Origin: Flavobacteriaceae bacterium PS02336
GTDB taxonomy: Bacteria; Bacteroidota; Bacteroidia; Flavobacteriales; Flavobacteriaceae
Length of the DNA: 64,000 nt
Direction: 5' to 3'
Assembly (NCBI GenBank): GCA_029960065.1
Contig: JASCOF010000002.1
Location: 310,001-374,000, forward strand
Shown: piece after piece, positions 23,077 through 32,087 of the stretch
Position numbering within the stretch: the first letter of the stretch is position 1
How the letters are laid out: every line of letters begins with the position of its first letter
Made by a program: the position numbers and the translations under genes
The notes under the pieces: generated by a model
What the model was told of the DNA's origin: nothing
Database searches by the model: none
The model's input: only the letters and a program-made list of their open reading frames with translations

Positions 23077-24510
23077 ATGCTAACAAACAAGAAAACCAAA
23101 ATTGTTGCTACACTTGGCCCCGCTTGTAGTACAAGAGAGATCATTAAGGATATGATCGAAGCAGGTGTTAATGTGTTTAGAATCAATTTTTCGCATGCAG
23201 ATTACGAAGGAGTAAAAGAAAAAATTAATATTATTAGAGGCCTTAACGAAGAGTTTGGTTACACTACTGCAATCCTTGGAGATTTACAGGGACCAAAACT
23301 TAGAGTTGGTGTAATGGAAGAAGGTACTGTAGTAAATGATGGTGATGAAATCACTTTTACAACTGCAGAAGATATTATCGGAAATGCAAAAAAAGCATTC
23401 ATGAAATATCAAAATTTCCCAAATGATGTAAATGTTGGAGAGCGTATTTTGCTTGACGATGGTAAACTTATTTTCGAAATTGTTTCTACAGATAAAAAAA
23501 CTGAAGTTGTTGCTAAAGTTATTCAAGGTGGAGAATTAAAATCTAAAAAAGGAGTTAATCTTCCAAACACCAAAATTTCTTTACCAGCTTTAACTGAAAA
23601 AGATATTGCCGATGCCATTTTTGCAATTGAGCAAAAAGTAGACTGGATTGCACTTTCATTCGTGAAAACACCGCGCGATTTACAAGACTTACAAGAGTTA
23701 ATCGCTAAACATTCTGAAGTTAAAATTCCAATTATTGCTAAAATTGAAATGCCAGAAGCTCTTGAGAACATGGACAAAATTGTAGCATATTGCGATGGTT
23801 TAATGGTTGCTCGTGGAGATCTTGGTGTTGAGCTTCCTGCTCACGAAGTTCCATTGGTTCAAAAAGACTTGATCCGTAGAGCAAAAACGGCTAGAATTCC
23901 TGTTATCGTTGCTACGCAGATGATGGAAACAATGATTACAAGTTTAACTCCAACAAGAGCAGAAGTAAATGACGTTGCAAACTCTGTAATGGATGGTGCT
24001 GATGCTGTAATGTTGTCTGGAGAAACGGCTACAGGAAATTATCCAGTACAAGTTATCCAAAGAATGACACAAATTTGTGAGGCTGTTGAGAATTCACCAC
24101 TTATTCAGGTTCCTCAAAATACACCTCAAATTAAAACAAATCGTTTTGTTACTAAGACAGTTTGCCACCAAGCAGCTTTATTGGCTAATGAAATTGAAGC
24201 TAAAGCAATTTGTACTTTAACTAACAGCGGTTATACAGCTTTCCAAATTTCGGCTTGGAGACCTACTACAGCACATATCTTAGTGTTTACTTCTAACAGA
24301 AGAATCTTAACACAATTGAATTTACTATGGGGAGTTAAATCTTTCTATTATGATAATGACGAAAGTACAGATGATACTGTAACAGATGTAAATCAAATTG
24401 CATTTGAAAAAGGATATGCTCACAAAGGAGATTATTTAATTAATCTTGCAGCAATGCCAATTAAAGAAAAAGGAATGGTTAATACGATGAGAGTATCTCA
24501 AATCGAATAG
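23077..24510 (+). CDS. pyk: Pyruvate kinase
   Basis: 477 residues. It converts phosphoenolpyruvate and ADP to pyruvate and ATP. The N-terminus TKIVATLGPACSTREII, substrate and metal site IIAKIEMPEALENMDKI with catalytic Lys, GVELPAHEVPLVQKDLI, and VANSVMDGADAVMLSGETATG are all intact. The B domain (ILGDLQGPKLRVG to LPALTEKD) and a C-terminal allosteric domain are present. Cotranscribed with the IPExxxVDY gene and ended by a strong terminator. Confidence 0.98.
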   Translation: MLTNKKTKIVATLGPACSTREIIKDMIEAGVNVFRINFSHADYEGVKEKINIIRGLNEEFGYTTAILGDLQGPKLRVGVMEEGTVVNDGDEITFTTAEDIIGNAKKAFMKYQNFPNDVNVGERILLDDGKLIFEIVSTDKKTEVVAKVIQGGELKSKKGVNLPNTKISLPALTEKDIADAIFAIEQKVDWIALSFVKTPRDLQDLQELIAKHSEVKIPIIAKIEMPEALENMDKIVAYCDGLMVARGDLGVELPAHEVPLVQKDLIRRAKTARIPVIVATQMMETMITSLTPTRAEVNDVANSVMDGADAVMLSGETATGNYPVQVIQRMTQICEAVENSPLIQVPQNTPQIKTNRFVTKTVCHQAALLANEIEAKAICTLTNSGYTAFQISAWRPTTAHILVFTSNRRILTQLNLLWGVKSFYYDNDESTDDTVTDVNQIAFEKGYAHKGDYLINLAAMPIKEKGMVNTMRVSQIE

Positions 24511-24531
24511 ACAAATTCTATATAATTTTTG

Positions 24532-24564
24532 AAAGCCACTTAGTACTATAAGTGGCTTTTTTTG
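24532..24564 (+). terminator. Terminator after pyk
   Basis: AAAGCCACTTA and TAAGTGGCTTT form a stem around GTACTA, followed by TTTT. Confidence 0.85.
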
Positions 24565-25086
24565 TGTTATCTTCTTCCTATATTCTGTCTTTTAGAATAA
24601 TTTTTACGCTTTCATTTTTTGATATTTAATATTTTTAAATTCAAACTTCTCCAATTCCTGATTCATTTTTACTAATTTATTTAGGAAATTTTATTTTATT
24701 TCATCCAAATGTGTAATATAAGTTTTACTTTATTGTGATGGAATGAAAATCATAAAAGGTTCATAAACTATACTTTTAGTATGTTTCATTTTGTAAAATG
24801 CAACAAGATGTTGCAAATTCCTAAATTTTGTTGTTTCATTTTATAAAATGAAACAAGCTCTTGGCAGATAAATAGGATTCTTCGCTTATTTATTAGTTAA
24901 TTTTGAGAAGCTTAAAAAAAAGTTAAAGAAACTGTGTTTCAAATTTTTAAGTAAAATAAATCTGAAACTTCTCAAAAAAGTAACCTTCATCTTTGAGAGT
25001 TTTTTGAAAGTTATCATTTCCTATTTCGCTTTTTGGATTTACAATCTCATATACATAACAAGAATCATTAACGAATTTTTATTATC
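24565..25086. other. Long leader region upstream of the sulfatase cluster
   Basis: 522 bp without a gene. The main content is a pair of palindromes at 24782-24856, described separately. No clean TAnnTTTG element close to the first sulfatase start was found; the promoter may be activated or atypical. Confidence 0.5.
24782..24856. promoter_or_regulatory. Paired palindromic operator upstream of the sulfatase cluster
   Basis: Positions 24831-24856 are a perfect 26-bp palindrome centred on TATA, with half-site TTGTTTCATTT. A second, imperfect copy lies at 24782-24805 (TTTCATTTTGTAAAATGCAA), and the shared TTTCATTTT starts at 24784 and 24834, exactly 50 bp apart. Between them ACAAGATGTTGCAAA adds a weaker TGTTGCAA repeat. 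Paired sites in helical phase suggest a dimeric regulator binding cooperatively. Regulator unknown. Confidence 0.6.
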
Positions 25087-26766
25087 ATGAAACAAGTCAA
25101 ACTAAAATGCAGATTAAAAGATACCATAAAGGTACTAACATTACTATTTTTTGCAGTAGTTTCTGTAACAGCACAGAGCAAGAAGCCAAATATATTGGTG
25201 CTTTGGGGAGATGATATCGGGACAACTAATATAAGTGCTTACAGCGATGGACTTATGGGATATACAACTCCCAATATCGATCGTTTAGCCAATGAAGGAT
25301 TGCGTTTCCTGCATTATTATGGAGAACAAAGTTGTACTGCGGGTCGTGCGGCATTTTTGACCGGACAACACGGACTTAGAACTGGTCTTACAAAAGTAGG
25401 TTTCCCAGGTGCGCCTATGGGAATGAGCCAATTAGATCCTTCTGTTGGAGGAATCATGAAAAGTTTAGGCTATGTTACAGGACAGTTTGGTAAAAACCAC
25501 GTAGGAGATCGTAATGAAAGTTTGCCAACAGTAAACGGTTTTGATGAATTCTTTGGAAACCTCTATCACTTAAATGCAGAAGAGGAACCAGAATTACCAG
25601 ATTATCCAAAAGATCCAGAATATCTGAAAAAATTTGGACCAAGAGGAGTTTTAAAATGTACCGCTACAAATGTAGATGACGCAACAACTGATCCTCGTTT
25701 TGGCAGAGTTGGAAAACAAAAAATCGAAGATACAGGAGCTCTTACCAAAAAAAGAATGGAAACCGTTGATGACGAAACCTCTGCAGCAGCAATAGATTTT
25801 ATCAAAAGACAACACGCAGCAGGCAAACCATTTTTCTGCTGGTTCAATGCAACTCGTATGCACCTTCGTACACATGTTAGAGCAGAACACAGAGGAAGAT
25901 ATACCCACGGAGACAGCGAGTATATTGACGGTATGATTGAACATGATGAAACGATCGGAAGTATATTAAAAGCGTTAGATGATTTAGGAATTGCAGATAA
26001 TACTATTGTGGTATATTCTACAGATAATGGTCCTCATATGAATACTTGGCCAGACGGAGCAATGACGCCATTCCGTTCCGAGAAAAATACCAACTGGGAT
26101 GGAGCTTTCCGTGTACCTTGTATCGTACGCTGGCCAGGACATATTAAACCAGGAGTAACGACTGAATTAATGAGTCATAATGACTGGATTCCTACATTCG
26201 CATCAATTGCTGGAGAACCAGATATCGTTAACAAACTTCTAAAAGGATATTCTGCAAACGGAAAAACATATAAAGTTCATTTAGATGGTTTTGATCAAAG
26301 TAAATTTTTAGAAGGCAAAACACCAAAAAGTGCGAGAGATAAATTCTTTTACACAGATGATGATGGTCTTTTGGTTGGTCTGAGAGAAGGAGATTATAAA
26401 TATGTTTTTGCAGAACAGCGTTTAGGTGGTACAATGGGCGTTTGGGCAGAACCATTTACAAAACTTCGTTTACAGAAAATATTCAATCTATACCAAGATC
26501 CTTTTGAGAGAGCCGATATCACTTCAAATACTTTTTGGGACTGGCAGATGAACCATGTACAGTTAATGTACGGTGCCATTCAGGATGTAGTTGTATTTGC
26601 AGAAACATTTAAGGATTATCCTCCAAGATCAATTCCGCCAAGTTTCTCTGCTTATACTATTATGGAAGAAGCAATGAAAGATATCAAAGCTCAAAAATAT
26701 ATTGAGAAAAATGTTCTGCCTAAATTAAAAGAGGAAGAAGAGACAGCTTCAAAAAAGAAAAAATAA
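25087..26766 (+). CDS. Secreted sulfatase (arylsulfatase family), first of two
   Basis: 559 residues with a signal peptide (VLTLLFFAVVSVTAQ, cut ~30). The sulfatase fold shows PNILVLWGDDIG metal ligands, the formylglycine site CTAGRAAFLTG with Cys83 (C-x-A-x-R form), GKNHVGD, STDNGPH near 315, and a C-terminal subdomain with GDYKYVF. Activity needs conversion of Cys83 to formylglycine; no maturase is in the window. It hydrolyses sulfate (or perhaps phosphonate) esters in the periplasm or outside. The C-terminus is Lys/Glu rich. A hairpin separates it from the HAD lipoprotein gene. Confidence 0.93.
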   Translation: MKQVKLKCRLKDTIKVLTLLFFAVVSVTAQSKKPNILVLWGDDIGTTNISAYSDGLMGYTTPNIDRLANEGLRFLHYYGEQSCTAGRAAFLTGQHGLRTGLTKVGFPGAPMGMSQLDPSVGGIMKSLGYVTGQFGKNHVGDRNESLPTVNGFDEFFGNLYHLNAEEEPELPDYPKDPEYLKKFGPRGVLKCTATNVDDATTDPRFGRVGKQKIEDTGALTKKRMETVDDETSAAAIDFIKRQHAAGKPFFCWFNATRMHLRTHVRAEHRGRYTHGDSEYIDGMIEHDETIGSILKALDDLGIADNTIVVYSTDNGPHMNTWPDGAMTPFRSEKNTNWDGAFRVPCIVRWPGHIKPGVTTELMSHNDWIPTFASIAGEPDIVNKLLKGYSANGKTYKVHLDGFDQSKFLEGKTPKSARDKFFYTDDDGLLVGLREGDYKYVFAEQRLGGTMGVWAEPFTKLRLQKIFNLYQDPFERADITSNTFWDWQMNHVQLMYGAIQDVVVFAETFKDYPPRSIPPSFSAYTIMEEAMKDIKAQKYIEKNVLPKLKEEEETASKKKK

Positions 26767-26776
26767 AATATAAAAA

Positions 26777-26810
26777 ATAGAGCTTGAATCTCCCATACTT
26801 CAAGCTCTAT
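26777..26810 (+). terminator. Hairpin between sulfatase 1 and the HAD gene
   Basis: ATAGAGCTTGAA and TTCAAGCTCTAT are perfect 12-bp arms. It lacks a proper T-tract, so it probably attenuates or stabilises mRNA ends rather than stopping transcription fully. Confidence 0.5.
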
Positions 26811-26831
26811 TAACTTAAAAAAATCAATATC

Positions 26832-27851
26832 ATGTATAAGAAAATATATGTATTGTCTCTGTTTTTATTTTTGCTTGTTTCTTGTAAAAATAAATCAGAA
26901 GACGCAACTAGTGTCAATTCTAAAGATAGTACAACAGTAGCAGTAAACAATAGCGATCCTTTACCGAGTTGGAAGGATGGAGCTTTAAAAGAAGATATCA
27001 TTGCCTATGTTGAGAAAGTTACCAAAGAGGGAAGTCCAGATTTTATTCCAATTGAAAATAGAATTGCCACTTTTGATAACGATGGAACGCTTTGGGCTGA
27101 AAAACCGTATGTTCAGGAGTTGTTTGCCTTCTATAGAGTTAAGAAAATGGTGGAAGCCAATCCGGCCTTAGCACAAAAACAGCCTTTTAAAGCAGTGGTT
27201 GAAAAAGACAAAACGTTTTTTGAAAAGGGAGGAGATAAAGCACTAATTGAATTAGTTGCAGCAACACACACAGGTATGACCGAAGATGAGTTTGAAGCTT
27301 CTGCAAAAGAGTTTTTTACAGGTGCTCAATATCCTGGTAAAAATGTTCCACTAAAACAAATCAGATACCAGCCTCAATTGGAGCTTTTGAATTATTTGCG
27401 TGCAAATGGTTTCAAAACTTTCATTGTTACTGGTGGAACGATCGAATTAGTAAGAGCGATATCAGCTGATTTTTATGGAATTCCAAAAGAACAAGTTGTC
27501 GGCACCTCTTTCAAATATACATTTGATGACGCTGCTAATAGTGTTAAAAGAGAACCAGCTTTGGATTTTTTCAACGATAAGACAGGAAAACCTGTCGGGA
27601 TACAATTGCACATAGGGCAACGTCCAGTTTTTGCCTGTGGCAATGAAGGCGGTGCGGGAGATCTTGCGATGTTAAGATATTCATCAGGAAGCAAATATCC
27701 CTCTTTTCAATTAATTGTAAACCATAATGATTCCATTAGGGAATACAAGTATCAGGAAAAAGATAACCTTTCACTAAGTACAGCAGCAAAATATAAATAT
27801 CATGTAATTAGTATGAAAGATGATTGGAAAAAAATATTCCCTGACAAATAA
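26832..27851 (+). CDS. HAD-superfamily phosphatase lipoprotein
   Basis: 339 residues. The N-terminus is a lipoprotein signal (LFLFLLVSC, lipidated Cys18). HAD motifs are FDNDGTLW (nucleophile Asp82, acid Asp84), VTGGTIELV (motif II) and CGNEGGAGD (motif IV). It resembles the phosphoserine-phosphatase-like HADs that accompany arylsulfatases and DUF1254 genes. Expected to remove phosphate from a small substrate in the periplasm, anchored to a membrane. Lies between the two sulfatase genes on the same strand. Confidence 0.87.
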   Translation: MYKKIYVLSLFLFLLVSCKNKSEDATSVNSKDSTTVAVNNSDPLPSWKDGALKEDIIAYVEKVTKEGSPDFIPIENRIATFDNDGTLWAEKPYVQELFAFYRVKKMVEANPALAQKQPFKAVVEKDKTFFEKGGDKALIELVAATHTGMTEDEFEASAKEFFTGAQYPGKNVPLKQIRYQPQLELLNYLRANGFKTFIVTGGTIELVRAISADFYGIPKEQVVGTSFKYTFDDAANSVKREPALDFFNDKTGKPVGIQLHIGQRPVFACGNEGGAGDLAMLRYSSGSKYPSFQLIVNHNDSIREYKYQEKDNLSLSTAAKYKYHVISMKDDWKKIFPDK

Positions 27852-27929
27852 TTAGAAGTTGAAACAACTAGATTTTCTGCTCTAAAAGTTTAGAGTCAAA
27901 GATTATAATAATTTATTCCAGAACACCCT

Positions 27930-29552
27930 ATGAAAACAAATTTTAGATCAATCAAATCGGCCGGTCTCCTGAAGAGTCTTGGCTTGCTTTTTTGTTTCTT
28001 AATTGCCACTTTTGGTTATGGACAAAAAAGCCCGAATATTATTATTTTATTATCAGATGATACCGGATGGGGAGATTTAGGTCCTTATGGCGGTGGTGAT
28101 AGTAGAGGAGCAGCGACTCCTAATATCGATCGAATGGCAAACGAAGGAATGCAATTTTGGTCTTTTTATGGACAGCCAAGCTGCACACCTGGAAGAGCAG
28201 CATTAATAACTGGAAGAATACCTAATCGAAGTGGTATGACAACCGTTGCGTTTCCTGGAGATGGCGGTGGTCTTCCTAAAGCTGAATGGACATTGGCATC
28301 GTTATTAAAACGCAAAAATTATAATACTTTCTTTGCTGGAAAATGGCATCTTGGTGAAGAGGATTATTCTATGCCTATTGCACAAGGTTTTGATGTTATG
28401 AAAAACGTAACCTTGTATCACTTAAATGCTTACACCTATACAGATCCAGATTGGAATGCAGACATGCCAGATGATATTAGAGCAACATGGGTTAAAGGAA
28501 CAAAAGGCGCTTTAGAGGGAGAAGCAGGAAAACCATACAGAGAAGTTAGAAAAATAGACGGAAAAGTGATTCCGTTTCTTGATCAATATACTGAGGAAGA
28601 ATCTATAAAATGGCTTAAAGAAAATGCAAAAAAAGACAAACCATTTTTCATGGAAATATCTTTTGCAAAAAATCATCAGCCAAATTTACCACACCCAGAT
28701 TTTGTAGGTAAATCTGCTGGTAAAAATAAATATGCAGATTGTATTGTAGAATTAGATACTAGAATAGGTCGTATTATGGATGAAGTCAGAAATCTTGGTA
28801 TTGCCGAAAATACTTTAATCATCTATACTGTAGATAATGGTACATGGCAGGATGTTTATCCTGATTGTGGTTATACACCTTTTAGAGGAACAAAAGGAAC
28901 GGATCGCGAAGGAGGCAGCCGTATTCCAACATTAGCTTGGTGGCCTGGAAAAATTAAAGCAAATAGTAAAAATAGTGACATTTTAGGAACACTTGATTTT
29001 ATGGCGACTTTTGCTGCTTTGTCAGGGCAGGAATTACCAACTGTAGATAGAGATGGTAAACCAACTATTTTTGATAGTTATGATATGTCGCCAGTTTTAT
29101 TAGGAACTGGTAAATCAAAACGAACAATGTGGTTTTATTTTACAGAAGATGAATTATTGCCAGGAGCAATAAGAGTTGGAAAATTCAAAGCAGTTTTTAA
29201 TTTACGTGGTGATAACGGACAAGCAACAGGAGGTTTAGCGGTAGATTCTAATTTAGGCTGGAAAGGGGCGGCGAGTTATGTAGCAACTGTACCTCAAATA
29301 TTTGACTTATGGGCAGATCCGCAAGAACGTTATGATTTGTTTATGAACAACTTTACAGAGAAAACCTGGTTCTTGCCAACCATTCAAAACATTATTGGGG
29401 AATTTGCTAAAACCTATGAAAAATATCCACCTCATGTAGTACAAAGTAATTTATATCCTGGTCCAATTACTATTGATAATTATTTGAAGCTTAGAGAAGC
29501 ACAAGAAAAATTAAAATCCATAACAACAGCTAAAAGAAGTGGAGGCGGGTGA
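27930..29552 (+). CDS. Secreted sulfatase (arylsulfatase family), second of two
   Basis: 540 residues with a signal peptide (SLGLLFCFLIATFGYGQ). It has SPNIIILLSDDTGWGD metal ligands and the canonical formylglycine motif CTPGRAALITG (Cys85), GKWHLGE, EISFAKNHQPNLPHPDF, and YTVDNGTW. It is a distant paralogue of the first sulfatase: same family and shared C-terminal layout ending in a repeat of FAKTYEKYPPH-like sequence, but only moderate identity, so substrates may differ. Maturation to formylglycine by an enzyme outside the window is required. Confidence 0.94.
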   Translation: MKTNFRSIKSAGLLKSLGLLFCFLIATFGYGQKSPNIIILLSDDTGWGDLGPYGGGDSRGAATPNIDRMANEGMQFWSFYGQPSCTPGRAALITGRIPNRSGMTTVAFPGDGGGLPKAEWTLASLLKRKNYNTFFAGKWHLGEEDYSMPIAQGFDVMKNVTLYHLNAYTYTDPDWNADMPDDIRATWVKGTKGALEGEAGKPYREVRKIDGKVIPFLDQYTEEESIKWLKENAKKDKPFFMEISFAKNHQPNLPHPDFVGKSAGKNKYADCIVELDTRIGRIMDEVRNLGIAENTLIIYTVDNGTWQDVYPDCGYTPFRGTKGTDREGGSRIPTLAWWPGKIKANSKNSDILGTLDFMATFAALSGQELPTVDRDGKPTIFDSYDMSPVLLGTGKSKRTMWFYFTEDELLPGAIRVGKFKAVFNLRGDNGQATGGLAVDSNLGWKGAASYVATVPQIFDLWADPQERYDLFMNNFTEKTWFLPTIQNIIGEFAKTYEKYPPHVVQSNLYPGPITIDNYLKLREAQEKLKSITTAKRSGGG

Positions 29553-29581
29553 TAATTTGGCATGATAAATTTAAAGAGTTA

Positions 29582-29623
29582 AAAAACAAACAACTTTTAA
29601 ACTTATAAAAGTTGTTTGTTTTT
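29582..29623 (+). terminator. Strong hairpin after sulfatase 2
   Basis: AACAAACAACTTTT and AAAAGTTGTTTGTT pair around AAACTTAT and run into TTTTG. A likely terminator splitting the cluster into two transcripts. Confidence 0.7.
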
Positions 29624-29657
29624 GATTTCAAAATATAAATCTAAAAAGAAAAAAATC

Positions 29658-30479
29658 ATGAAAATCTCTCCAACTTCAATTAAATTCTTATTTGCCTCAC
29701 TTTTTTTTCTTTTAAATTTCACTGCATTTGCACAAGAAGAAGCAAAAGCTGAATCAAGCGCACAAGAACTCGCAGATAAATTGGCAAATCCGGTTGCAAG
29801 TTTAATTAGTGTTCCGTTGCAAAATAATCTTACTTATGGGATTGGCCCATATAATGGAGTAAAATATCAAATCAATATACAACCCGTAATTCCATTTAAA
29901 TTGAGCGAAAATTTAAATTTAATAACGCGTTATATTCTTCCAGTTGTTGATCAGCAAGATGTTTTAAGAGAAAACACACATGAATTTGGTTTAAGCGATG
30001 CAACAATAACTGCTTTTTTTGCTCCTAAAACCAAAGGAATTATTTTAGGTGTAGGTCCTGCTTTTTTAGTGCCAACTGCTACAGAAAAATTTTTAGGAAC
30101 AGAAAAATTCGGAATTGGTCCAAGTGTTTTGGTCATGCATCAAGGAAAAGGACTTTCTATAGGTTTTTTAGCCAATCAAATTTGGTCGGTTGCAGGAGCG
30201 TCTGATCGTGCCGATTTTAATCAGTTTTACACACAGATATTTCTAACGCATAGTTATAAAAGCGGTGCAAGTTTAGGAATCACTTCAGAAATTACTCAAA
30301 ACTGGCAGGGAAATACAACTCTAATTACCATTAGTCCAAATGTTGGTGCCATTACAAAATTAGGAGGTCAGACTATGCAATTTGCAGTTATGCCTTTAAT
30401 TCCAGTTGTTGGACATCAATCTATAAAGCCTGATTGGGGATTACGTGCAGTTGTATCATTTATATTTCCAGGCTCGTAA
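29658..30479 (+). CDS. Predicted outer-membrane beta-barrel protein
   Basis: 273 residues from ATG 29658, which starts a clear signal peptide (FLFASLFFLLNFTAFAQ). The mature part alternates hydrophobic and polar residues in strands with glycine-rich turns (GILGVGPAF, GIGPSVLVMHQGKG, SLGITSEITQNW) and ends in F-I-F-P, as in small transport barrels of the neuromedin/MetA type. It lies after the sulfatase genes and before the DUF1254 genes; an uptake or export pore for sulfated compounds is possible but unproven. An upstream in-frame TTG start would place 14 residues before the signal peptide and is rejected. Confidence 0.7.
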   Translation: MKISPTSIKFLFASLFFLLNFTAFAQEEAKAESSAQELADKLANPVASLISVPLQNNLTYGIGPYNGVKYQINIQPVIPFKLSENLNLITRYILPVVDQQDVLRENTHEFGLSDATITAFFAPKTKGIILGVGPAFLVPTATEKFLGTEKFGIGPSVLVMHQGKGLSIGFLANQIWSVAGASDRADFNQFYTQIFLTHSYKSGASLGITSEITQNWQGNTTLITISPNVGAITKLGGQTMQFAVMPLIPVVGHQSIKPDWGLRAVVSFIFPGS

Positions 30480-30581
30480 CTACTTCTTAAATTTTCATCA
30501 TAAAAACATTAATTGTTCAGGACTAAGAATAGTAAGAACAATCGAAAAGCTACCATTTTGCAATTTATAATAAATGATATT

Positions 30582-32054
30582 ATGAAAAATAAACGCCTTA
30601 TTTTTTTAGCACTTCTTGCTTTAATCTTAAATGTTGGATGTAAAAAAGAAAGTACACCAACAAAAAATACAGCATCTGTTTCATCATCTGGATCTGAAAT
30701 AAAAATGGATGGTGAATTGCCTTCAAAAGAATCTATCCCAAAGTTATTTGACGAAATGGATTTTCAGCAGGCAACACAATGTTATTTGTGGGCATTGCCG
30801 ATTGTGGCTTTCGCCGAATGGCAACAACAACATTACAAAACTTTTAAAGCATCGAGTAATGATCTTGTTTTATATAATTCATACGACGATCGACTAGGAA
30901 TTTTGACCGCAAATGCTACCACTCCTTACATAATGGGTTTTATAGATTTGGCAACAAATGGACCAACAGTAATCGAAATGCCAGCAGGTCGCACAGCCGG
31001 AGGTTTAGCAGATTTTTGGCAGAGAGAGCAGGCAACAATTGGAGAAATGGGACCTGATAAAGGAAAAGGCGGAAAATATATTTTGGTACCGCCAACTTTA
31101 AAAGACTTCAAAGCAGACGGCTATTTTATAGTGCCTTGTAACACCGTAAATATGTTTTTCGGATTTAGAGCTTTAGACCCTGATCCTAAAGTCACAGAAG
31201 CTTTATTGAAACTGGTAAAAATTTATCCGTATGCACAAAGGGCAAATCCAGCGCCTACAAAAGTGGTTAGTCCGCCAGCGGGAAAAAAATGGTTGGGAAT
31301 TCAGCCGTCAGGACTTGCTTATTGGGAACGACTTCATGCGATTCTTCAAAACGAACCTGTAGAAGAACGTGATCGTTTTTTCATGGCATGGCTTAGAAAT
31401 TTAGGAATCGAAAAAGGAAAACCTTTTGCACCAGATGAACGTCAGAAGAAAATTTTAATAGCAGGTGCCGAAAAAGGACAGCAAATGGCAATGGCGAATT
31501 CTTTTGAAAAACGTTTTGCAGATGTAAAACACTGGCCGGACAAAAAATGGGATTATGTCATGATTCTTAAAGATCCATCTCAGCATGCTGCTACTTATGA
31601 TGAATTTTTCGAAAGATCATCTTATTTCTACGAAGCGGTTACTTACTCAAAAGCTATGATGACCAAAATACCAAATGTGGGTCAGGCCTATTTAGGAGCT
31701 TATTTTGATAACGAAGGAAACTGGTTGGATGGAGCTAAAAATTATACTTTAAATATTCCGGCAAACCCTCCGGCGGTTAATTTTTGGTCAATCACAGTTT
31801 ACGATTCAGCAACAAGATGCTTGATTGATAATCCTCAGAAAAATGCAGATTTATCTTCGCGTAAGGATTTGATTAAAAATGCTGATGGTTCTGTTGATTT
31901 ATATTTTGGACCAAAAGCTCCCGCAGGAAAAGAGAAAAATTGGGTACAGACTTTACCAGGAAAACATTGGTTTACCTATATGCGTTTTTATGGACCAACT
32001 ACGGCTTATTTTGACAAAAGTTGGAAAATGGATGATATTAAAGAAGTGAAATAA
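30582..32054 (+). CDS. DUF1254/DUF1214 lipoprotein, first of two
   Basis: 490 residues from ATG 30582, beginning with a lipoprotein signal (FLALLALILNVGC). DUF1254 spans ~60-190 (AYLWALPIV-like QCYLWALPIVAFAEWQ, then ANATTPYIMGFIDL and VIEMPAGR). DUF1214 spans ~350-470 (GNWLDGAKNYTLNIPANPPA, FWSITVYDSATRCLIDN, YFGPKAPAGKEKNWVQT). These domains are common next to arylsulfatases in environmental bacteria, but no reaction is established. Probably a periplasmic binding or enzymatic partner of the sulfatases. Confidence 0.88.
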   Translation: MKNKRLIFLALLALILNVGCKKESTPTKNTASVSSSGSEIKMDGELPSKESIPKLFDEMDFQQATQCYLWALPIVAFAEWQQQHYKTFKASSNDLVLYNSYDDRLGILTANATTPYIMGFIDLATNGPTVIEMPAGRTAGGLADFWQREQATIGEMGPDKGKGGKYILVPPTLKDFKADGYFIVPCNTVNMFFGFRALDPDPKVTEALLKLVKIYPYAQRANPAPTKVVSPPAGKKWLGIQPSGLAYWERLHAILQNEPVEERDRFFMAWLRNLGIEKGKPFAPDERQKKILIAGAEKGQQMAMANSFEKRFADVKHWPDKKWDYVMILKDPSQHAATYDEFFERSSYFYEAVTYSKAMMTKIPNVGQAYLGAYFDNEGNWLDGAKNYTLNIPANPPAVNFWSITVYDSATRCLIDNPQKNADLSSRKDLIKNADGSVDLYFGPKAPAGKEKNWVQTLPGKHWFTYMRFYGPTTAYFDKSWKMDDIKEVK

Positions 32055-32087
32055 GAAAATTATTTAATAAGAGAAAAATATTTCAAG

